Origin: Bin80 sp965261255
GTDB lineage: Bacteria > Bacteroidota > Rhodothermia > Rhodothermales > Bin80
Assembly: GCA_965261255.1 (NCBI GenBank)
Contig: CBDHCQ010000004.1
Span: 2,108,001 to 2,172,000, forward strand
Direction of reading: 5' to 3'
DNA length: 64,000 nucleotides
Numbering within the stretch: position 1 is the stretch's first letter; the number at the start of each line of letters is the position of its first letter. The notes below the pieces were generated by a model. The model had not been told where the DNA came from and did no database searches. It saw only the letters and a program-made list of their open reading frames with translations. Shown here one piece after another: positions 37,301-42,764 of the stretch. The translations under genes were made by a program, and so were the position numbers.

Positions 37301-37560
37301 GCGTTTGCGTCCGCTCCTGCCGCAATCAGGACAGCCAAGACTTCCGACCGCCAATTTGAAGCTGCCGCCTTATGCAGCGGAGTCCTGCCATTCTCGTCCC
37401 GTGCAGCCACATCTGCTCCAGCCTCGAGGCAGTTCGAGATCTTCTCAGCTGTGGCACTCCAAAAGAAGTGCCGAGAAGCCCAGTCCTCGCAGACTTCCTG
37501 ACTGGCGGCAGGAGACGCGTAGAGAAGACCAAGCGCTGTAACCAGAATGAGCGGCTTCAT
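31321..37560 (-). CDS. Giant exported ankyrin-repeat protein with seven cysteine-capped modules
   Basis: The 2079-residue protein starts with a signal peptide (LILVTALGLLYASPAAS, mature start near residue 20). The rest is about 50 ankyrin repeats of the form G-TPLH-AA-----V--LL-AGADVNARD. The array is divided into seven modules. Each begins with a degenerate repeat C-(E)-x-W-x5-F-x11-C: Cys pairs at about 24/44, 167/187, 417/437, 794/814, 1059/1079, 1470/1489 and 1690/1710. Spacing is C-x19-C in six cases and C-x18-C in one. These 14 are the only cysteines. Each later cap follows a junction like LLELGADP...ADPTHC. Repeats per module are about 3, 6, 10, 7, 10, 5 and 9. No catalytic domain is visible; a periplasmic or surface binding role is inferred. 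Confidence 0.93.
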   Translation of the reverse strand: MKPLILVTALGLLYASPAASQEVCEDWASRHFFWSATAEKISNCLEAGADVAARDENGRTPLHKAAASNWRSEVLAVLIAAGADANARDETGRTPLHEAAASNLRSDVIAVLIAAGSDPNSRDTVGNTPLHASLSNQQARVVMNLLVLGADPSARNDQGQVADPTHCENWTTRAFAEVADADAVVGCIESGWDVNVRNMEGDTPLHQAVRAEDSTKIALLLEAGADPDAANEKGTTALKIAIAQNAIRRLDQAATFVALLLEAGADPNAKDRSSGKTPLHWASRRADSRIIDALLQAGVNLNARDNSGGTPLHEAARDGRDSYVIGVLVDAGADIHARDQSGGTPLHKAAARNRDPAFVAALLAVGADLNAKDSAGNTPLHASWSGFNPEMVPTLLELGANPVARNNEGQPADPTHCENWSTRAFVQRADADLVAKCVEAGLDINARGTLEYTRLHAAIAEENPIMVAALLEAGADINALAYRGQTPLHTAAGRGDSVMIYVLLEAGANLDARDDDLRTPLHEAWQYPAAINALLAAGADPEARDRRGETPLHAAAFMGSDEAVIAALLNAGVDVNARDNYGRPPLHRLFSSSSPPKRSVVSMFLAAGADINARQQNSTTLLHINSHPAFVAVLVAAGADANARDGWGATPLHTVAGPSSSALVAALLAVGANSNALDHGNRTPLHAAAKRGSDPAIVVLLAEAGIDVNARSLDGRTALHEAAENGNESMVAALVAAGADVNARDDEGNTPLHAVWEKPFRLSSHPLVVQKLLDLGADPLIQNNAGVVADPTRCEGWSTVKFKTSANLEQVAACLAAGHDINARDESGATLLHSAAKAADSSAVAFLLESGADANARDGGGWTPLHARSAFGSPAIRALLLDAGADVNAQTHRGETPLHIASDSAEVAALLAHGADVNARNWKGATPLFGARKEEVIIALLAAGADVNVRDPWGRTSLHLYSAYSTRGLEILIATGADVNARDLRGRTPLHEAAEYENSSVIAALVEAGAEVDARDHIGSTPLHIAWHNYNSVVSRLLELGADPMAQNDRGKTAEPRICENWYSRLFREYMDLEGLRECLTSGLDVNAPGPDGVFPLNLMLGDWSRQPYHGALALLLEAGANPNVLDHRKMTPLHRMANRGDITAAALLLEAGADIEAKDELGATPLHRTISNNKYDFARVLLEAGADVGARDRDGNTPLHWVVHSKRNSIAELFLEAGADVNALNVSNQTPLHAAMQSSHEEPVAWLLERGADPNARDVNGRSPLHIAAQYGSRATGPMMHALIEAGADVNASAASGETPLHLLARRGKALSQIHILLASGAQVNSRDTLGTTPLHLASARINLNIVHALLDAGADVNARAEGGDTPLHRVGASMRSGWWPVPRAFNTPPELKAEVEFEGLAASDRDTATVAILVYAGADMDARNDQGETALESASRRGNIQLVHKLLELGALPEPEVVAMEPPKFPVCDWVNYDLFAVAPVARLKECRAAGIWFNSKNGRGETPLRTLVYERDWNHHFLPDAIAVLLGAGADADVRGWDGSTPLHHVAKGTSRSLALPDAATALLEGGAEVNARDRAGTTPLHVAAGAHFDNRATATVLVEGGADVNARQNSGGTPLHSASGRSGHPAMIQFLVHAGADVNARDENGGTPLHVAVREKNPTAVAQLLELEADPSLVDSSGTMADPASCAKWPSPVFFRYATAEIVARCIESGAEVKAEVQYNQVRNHSGQLVSYEADSTPLHVAAAWTRDPTVITLLVGADLDVNARNEDNYTPLHYAARDNTESAVIAELVAAGADVQAWATGPAQRYGSTPYKWDVTPLHEAARNEHPAIVLALLDAGANVNAVATSWRMPLHDAAAYNSNPAVIAALVSRGGEVNAPLPGGRTPLHEAAAKNRNPEIVKALLAAGAEVNAQGANDEVWSDRRSMVAASSMVRGATPWRGAITLTKYTGIRTPLHEAVMERGDAEVVAALIAGGADVNARGDLDHTYGPSAPPLYWAVYASPDPAVLELLVRAGADVNARARSGWTPLHLAALRNPVLFPVLLDLGADPNALDRYGKTPMDYAADNEWLKGWEIF

Positions 37561-38532
37561 CGTTCTGTTGGCGTTCGCTTTGTAACTCTCTATATGATAC
37601 TGCTACCCATTATTCATTACGAGCTTGCCACACAGTTTGCAACGTGTGCATTTGGATGGGGTTCAGTCAGGGTTGTAGGTGTGGGGTGAAAAGTGTGGTG
37701 TCGCCATGGCGATGAAGACCGCAAACGAGGCCATGCACCGTGTTTTTGCGCTTGGCTAACGGGAATTCCGAGGCTGCACATATTATGTGTATAGTCCAAC
37801 CCCATACGCTAATTTTCTCTGTTTTAAATCCGTTTCAAGAGACACCTCAAAGGAGATTACCGGCGTCAGGCGTCGGGCACAGCATGCCCACGCACGCTGC
37901 TGAAACTGCTTCCTTAAACACTGCCATGCCTGCATTGATGATAAGGCGATATAGAATGTTACAGAGCGTGCATAGCGTGCCATGGTTGCACCGACCTTCA
38001 GCAGGTACAATCTGAAGGAGTTAACGTGCAAGTGAAGCACTTGGCGGATACCGGGTCCGCGGCACTGCTATCGTCCGCACCCAGGTGAGGCTCCACCTCA
38101 GTCTTCAAGACTGCTTCCGTTGATTCGTCAAACAGGATTTTAGATGACACGGTTTCAAGCAGACCCTTGCCCCCCTAAGTAGGCGCCTGCGGATCCTCAC
38201 CGGTTTCAGACTCCACCGGCGGGAGTGGACTATGCAGGATATACCGACTGATGTGAAGACGCTGGAAACCAGCAGGTAGATCTGGAGACGCACGGCATCC
38301 TCCACACCGACCTCAGCATCCTCCTTGATTTCAACAACCTCCTCACGGGAAATCGGTAACTAACGGTAATGTGACTTGGAGCGTGGTGAAGACGAAAGTG
38401 ACAAAAGCCGGCCTCCTTTGCAGATCCGCATATGTTCAATCACCAGCCTAGGACCGAGCTATTACATTTATGGCTAAATCCATTAAATTGACACCCAACT
38501 GCGTCGACATAACCTTACTTGCACTATTGACC
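37561..38532. other. Long degenerate region upstream of the ankyrin gene
   Basis: About 970 bases separate the divergent ankyrin and isomerase genes. Besides the transposase remnant listed separately, minus-strand frames at about 38050-38440 give protein-like stretches interrupted by stops and frame changes, suggesting further gene decay. The promoter of the ankyrin gene should lie at its left end and that of the isomerase at its right end. Confidence 0.5.
37783..38040 (-). pseudogene. Transposase C-terminal remnant, IS1380-like
   Basis: A minus-strand frame of 85 codons contains FRLYLLKVGATMARYARSV followed by TFYIALSS. This resembles the C-terminal end of IS1380-family transposases, where an IRLKLLKIGA...RRV..HLASS pattern is usual. 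The remainder of a transposase is not present in frame, so this is a fragment of a lost insertion sequence. Assignment is by eye from a short motif. Confidence 0.5.
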
Positions 38533-39507
38533 ATGATCACCCGACGGGACTTTATTAGATCAGCAGCTGCGATACCGATCGGAATTGCACTCAGGCCCCT
38601 ATCCGTGCACCCGGTGCGAACCCAATTGCGGATTGAACGTGTGGGCGTGGGGTTGTTTACAATTCCAAAGTTACTGGAAGAGGATTTTTCTGGCACTATG
38701 GCAAGACTGGCCACTATCGGCTATAAGGAAGTCGAATTGTTTGGCCCCTACCCCTACACTGTGCCGGAGACAGTGGCTTCCTGGGAGCCTATAGCCAAAT
38801 CCATCGGTCTCTCTCAGAGCGGCTATTATGGGCATACTCCACGGCAGGTCCGCGACATTTTGGATGCCAACGGCCTTACCTCACCCTCTATGCATATTGA
38901 TCTCGGGACCCTCCAAACCCGGCTGGACGAAGTTACCGAGGCTGCGCAGACGCTGGGACACAAATATGCCGGCATCGCGGCCATCCCACCAGAACTGCGC
39001 ACAAACCTGGATGATTATCGGCGAATTGCCGATACCTTCAATGAAATCGGCCTGGCCATGAAGGAGGCGGGTCTACAGTTTCTCTATCACAACCATGGCT
39101 ACGGGCTTGTGGAATTGGAAGGCAATATTCCGTTCAATTTGATCCTGGACCGCACGGATCCAGAACTGGTTGTCATGGAAATGGACGTATTCTGGATGAC
39201 GGCGGGACGGGCCGATCCGGTGGAATACTTGAATGCCTACCCCGGTCGCTTTAAGCTTATGCACATCAAGGACATGATCGAGCTGGTCCGATTTGAGGGC
39301 GACGGGGGCGACCCGTCCCAGTGGATACCGCTTTTTCCCAACATGACGGATGCCGGTGATGGAGTGCTGAATCTTGACGAGATCCTTAAAGTGGCATTCA
39401 TGACCGGTGTGGAGCACTTTTATCTGGAGCGTGATCTGGCTCCCGACCCCGATCATACGCTTACAGCCAGTTATGAGTACCTGTCGTCGATTTCCTCTGC
39501 AGAATGA
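38533..39507 (+). CDS. Exported sugar phosphate isomerase/epimerase (TIM barrel)
   Basis: From the ATG at 38533 it has 324 residues and begins MITRRDFIRSAAAIPIGIA, a Tat-type signal. A start 21 codons upstream is possible but would bury the signal. The body is an AP endonuclease-2/xylose-isomerase-like TIM barrel, with metal-ligand candidates in YHNHGYGL, VVMEMDVFWM and FKLMHIKD. Such Tat-exported isomerase-like proteins are common in sugar-degradation loci of Bacteroidota and Planctomycetota, usually without a proven substrate. It is convergent with the sugar transporter gene and borders the sulfatase locus. Confidence 0.85.
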   Translation: MITRRDFIRSAAAIPIGIALRPLSVHPVRTQLRIERVGVGLFTIPKLLEEDFSGTMARLATIGYKEVELFGPYPYTVPETVASWEPIAKSIGLSQSGYYGHTPRQVRDILDANGLTSPSMHIDLGTLQTRLDEVTEAAQTLGHKYAGIAAIPPELRTNLDDYRRIADTFNEIGLAMKEAGLQFLYHNHGYGLVELEGNIPFNLILDRTDPELVVMEMDVFWMTAGRADPVEYLNAYPGRFKLMHIKDMIELVRFEGDGGDPSQWIPLFPNMTDAGDGVLNLDEILKVAFMTGVEHFYLERDLAPDPDHTLTASYEYLSSISSAE

Positions 39508-39737
39508 CCCCGGCCTTGGCCCGCCACGGCGATCGGTGCCCAAATACCGCATCCTGTGCTCCTGCTGAGTACGAATCAGCGTACCAGAAATAGCCCAACT
39601 GGATTTCGGTGGCCAAAGACCGGCTGCCGTTGTGACAGCTCCCAGCCCCCAGGAACAGGGTTTTGCGCACTAGCGATCAAGCGACTTGCTGACCGCAATT
39701 TATTGCGCTGCAATCGGTGGCCGTTTTTCAACTAGGG

Positions 39738-41060
39738 TTATAAAGCGCCAGCAATTCGTTGGTCATCGGGAGTCTGCACCCGGCTGCCCCGCATGCCATA
39801 GTACAGAATTATCAGGAAACAGCCCAGCGGTACCAAATACGCCACATGGATGCCTGCCAGATCGGACACCTGACCCTGCACGGCGGTCAACACAGCTCCT
39901 CCCAGAATAGCCATCACGAGTCCAGAAGCGCCAATCTTGGCGTCTTCTCCCAATCCCTCTACGGCGATGCCGTAAATGGTCGGAAACATCAACGACATGC
40001 ATCCAGACACCCCTACCAGCGCTACAGCACCGACCTGCCCTCCAACCAGGACCACCAGCAGCGTGAATACGCACGCACCGGCAGCCATTATGCTCAGTAG
40101 ACGCTGCGGCGAGAGAATCTTCATCAGCGCGGTGCAAACAAATCGGGACGCTGAAAACAACAGAATCGAGGCCAAATAGTAGTTGGCAGCGGACGCTTCG
40201 TTCATTTCCAGCTCATTCATCACGTAGCGGATCGTAAATGACCATACGCCAATCTGTGCGCCTACATAAAAGAACTGGGCAATCACACCCTTGACGTAAT
40301 GCGGGCGTCCCAGCAGCCGCCTAAGCGTCGGCAACAAATTTACCGACGTTTCTTGGTCTGAGGCCCGGGGGAATTTGGTAACGGCAAACAGAATCCACAC
40401 TCCAACAATGATGAAGGCAATAGTCACATACGGCCCCATGACCGCCGCCAACTCCGCCTCTTGCATTTGTTGCAGTTGCTCTGGAGCCATCTGCGCCCGT
40501 TCCTCGGTGGATGCCTCATTGAGACCGGAGAGGATGAAAAGCTTCCCCAGAATCACGCCCGTTATCGAGCCCAGCGGATTAAAAGACTGAGCCAGATTTA
40601 GTCGGCGGGTTGCACTGGCCTCCGGCCCCATGGCAATCGCGTACGGATTGGCGCTCGTTTCAAGTATCGATAGACCACCTGCCAGAATAAACAGCGCTAC
40701 AAGAAAATGTCCATATACCATCGTCTGGCTGGCGGGAAAAAAGAGCAACGCTCCAGCCGCAAACAGACCCAGCCCCAGCATCACCCCTGACTTGTAACTG
40801 AAGCGTCGAATGAAGATAGCCGCTGGCAGCGCCAGACAGAAATAAGACCCGTAGAATGCAATCTGAATCCAGCTGGTCTGGAAATCAGACATGCTCATGA
40901 TCTTCTTGAAGGTAGCCAGTAGTACATCCGTCATGTTGTTTGCCACGCCCCAAAAGGCAAACAGACTGGTCAGCAATATGAACGGCCACAGATACTCTCG
41001 CGGAACCAAGCTGCCCCTCAATTGCCGGCCGGATTCCGTTTTGCTCGCTACATTCTGCAT
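39738..41060 (-). CDS. FucP-type sugar:H+ symporter (MFS)
   Basis: The 440-residue, 12-helix inner-membrane protein resembles the fucose/glucose-galactose permease group. Visible features are LLTSLFAFWGVANNMTDVLL (about 28-47), the QTSWIQIAFYGSYF segment, ETSANPYAIAMGP (about 135-147) and LNLAQSFNPLGSI (about 155-167), all typical of FucP relatives. It is the last gene of the minus-strand glycan locus and presumably imports a monosaccharide freed outside the cytoplasm. It is 411 bases from the preceding lipoprotein gene. Confidence 0.9.
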   Translation of the reverse strand: MQNVASKTESGRQLRGSLVPREYLWPFILLTSLFAFWGVANNMTDVLLATFKKIMSMSDFQTSWIQIAFYGSYFCLALPAAIFIRRFSYKSGVMLGLGLFAAGALLFFPASQTMVYGHFLVALFILAGGLSILETSANPYAIAMGPEASATRRLNLAQSFNPLGSITGVILGKLFILSGLNEASTEERAQMAPEQLQQMQEAELAAVMGPYVTIAFIIVGVWILFAVTKFPRASDQETSVNLLPTLRRLLGRPHYVKGVIAQFFYVGAQIGVWSFTIRYVMNELEMNEASAANYYLASILLFSASRFVCTALMKILSPQRLLSIMAAGACVFTLLVVLVGGQVGAVALVGVSGCMSLMFPTIYGIAVEGLGEDAKIGASGLVMAILGGAVLTAVQGQVSDLAGIHVAYLVPLGCFLIILYYGMRGSRVQTPDDQRIAGAL

Positions 41061-41471
41061 TCGAAACGCATTTTTGATGAAAATGGAATATACGTGTCAA
41101 CTGTTGGCCCAAAGTGTTCAACGGGAAATACCCTGGGGCCGCCAGGATACCGGCTTTTGCGTGAAACCTTCGCAGATCTGAAGTGGCCGTTATTGTAGCC
41201 CGGCTCCCAGCGTGCCCCCGACCGATCCCACAGCCCAAAGCTACGCCACCCTGCACTCAACTGTATCCTAGTCTTTCGACTGTTAACCTCGTCATTATCT
41301 GCAGACACATCAGGCGTAACCGCTCCGTTGGAAAGGTACGTTTTCTGACCCGCTTTGCGGCCCGTTGCCCCTCGGCCAGATCGCAGGACTATTTGCTGGG
41401 CATGAGACCCTGGCTGGCAAACCCGTTTATCAGCCATCATCTCAGATCACTTGTATAGAATTCGCCTTCAA
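41061..41471. other. Gap inside the glycan locus
   Basis: About 410 bases lie between the transporter and lipoprotein genes, both on the minus strand. A frame of 130 codons on the minus strand (41048-41440) overlaps the transporter start and has no family-like features, so I do not call it. A separate promoter for the transporter is plausible. Confidence 0.45.
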
Positions 41472-42707
41472 CTACTCCCCGAATGCGGACCGGATTTCTT
41501 CCAAAGATTTTCCGAGTACCGCTATGGCTGTGCGATCAAGCGCAGCCTCATGTCCCTGCAAATGGATCGTGCGATGAACATGCGTATGCGCTTCACCTGG
41601 TGCCAGGGGCATTGCTGGAGAAGAGGTCTCCAGTTCATAAAAGGGACCCAATGGGGGTACGCCTGCCTCCGGGGGGCCATCATTGTAGCTATTGACCACA
41701 TCGCCGCTGAACGGGTCTTCTTGGATTTCCCACATGGAGTTAACGTACAGATCATCCTCGTCGGGCAATGTATACTGTACCAACGTCAACACCCCGTTGG
41801 CCGCGTCATAGCTCCCGAATGTCGGCACGCTGCGTGCCTTGGAAAACCCGATCTTGCTGCGGAATTCGCCATCACCCTTGAAATAAACCACTTCGTCATC
41901 GTGCGTTAGCCGGTCCGCGGGTACTTCCCCAAAATAGGCCGCATTCACCACCGGGCCGGCATCCTCTTCAGCGCCAGCCGCGTAGGGTACCACCACAGTT
42001 GTCGTCGGCGACGGATTGTACATCCCCAGAATCCAGATGGACAGAAGCCCGGTCTCTGCAGTCCAGATTTCGCTGCCAGTATTGGTGACCGTGTTGACGG
42101 ATTCGAATGCCACCATGTGGATGCTGGGGTCGATCTCCAGCCCCAATAGCACATTTACGGTGTCCGCAGAGAGCAACAGCACCGCGCGATCCACCCTCAG
42201 ATCGAAGACCGTTCCAGAATAGTTCTCAAGCCGCATGTCTTTTTCAAAGGCGACCTGCTCGGCAGACTGGGATACGAGCGCCCACGGACCCCAGTCAATT
42301 TCCTCCGGTACATACCAATGATCCAGATCGAATGGATCTCCCTCCTTGAAGTATATCGAGAACTGTCCGCCCTCGGGACCAAGCCAGAAGCGGTCCTCCC
42401 CGCCAAACACATTGATGTGTTCCTGTCGCTGACCGGAAGCAATCACGGTCCTGTTAATCCAGCCGAAGCTGGTGCCTTCGCTGCCCTGGGCCGTACTGGT
42501 CAACACACGCCCCTGCATGTCAGGGCTGACGGCAACCTGTGCCTGCCCTTCAGCGTCAGTGAGCACCACCAGGCTGGTGTGCTCCTGCAGAAACTCAAGG
42601 TCTGCACCAAAAGTGGCGGTCTCGGGGGGTGGCTCCATGGTGGTTGCGGGCGGGTTGCAGGCTGCGAGCAAAATTAGTGCAGTCAGAATAGCGCATTTGG
42701 TTGTCAT
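41472..42707 (-). CDS. DUF6786-like lipoprotein
   Basis: The 411-residue protein has a lipoprotein signal (LILLAACNPP, Cys17), a Pro/Thr-rich linker, and a body with PDMQGRVLTSTAQG and FGWINRTVI near the N-terminus. Conserved-looking stretches NVFGGEDRFWLGPEGGQF and PPLGPFYELETSSPA follow, with a His-rich HTHVHRTIHLQG near the C-terminus. This matches my memory of the DUF6786 group found in sugar-degradation loci; its activity is not established. It lies 57 bases after the alpha/alpha-barrel gene in the same direction. Confidence 0.75.
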   Translation of the reverse strand: MTTKCAILTALILLAACNPPATTMEPPPETATFGADLEFLQEHTSLVVLTDAEGQAQVAVSPDMQGRVLTSTAQGSEGTSFGWINRTVIASGQRQEHINVFGGEDRFWLGPEGGQFSIYFKEGDPFDLDHWYVPEEIDWGPWALVSQSAEQVAFEKDMRLENYSGTVFDLRVDRAVLLLSADTVNVLLGLEIDPSIHMVAFESVNTVTNTGSEIWTAETGLLSIWILGMYNPSPTTTVVVPYAAGAEEDAGPVVNAAYFGEVPADRLTHDDEVVYFKGDGEFRSKIGFSKARSVPTFGSYDAANGVLTLVQYTLPDEDDLYVNSMWEIQEDPFSGDVVNSYNDGPPEAGVPPLGPFYELETSSPAMPLAPGEAHTHVHRTIHLQGHEAALDRTAIAVLGKSLEEIRSAFGE

Positions 42708-42764
42708 CAGCGCGTCAGATTGTTGATCTCAGGCTGTGGTTTGTTGAATATACAAACCTGAGTA

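Noticed and set aside
36644..37501. Plus-strand 285-codon frame inside the giant ankyrin gene
   Set aside because: It is a shadow frame created by the regular codon pattern of ankyrin repeats on the other strand. Similar shadows occur along the whole gene.
31321..37560. DNA-level tandem repeats of the ankyrin gene considered as a CRISPR or satellite array
   Set aside because: The repeats are about 99 bases, divergent at DNA level and in one continuous coding frame, so they are protein repeats.
41048..41440. Minus-strand 130-codon frame in the gap before the sugar transporter gene
   Set aside because: It overlaps the transporter start, has low-complexity basic composition and shows no family motif.
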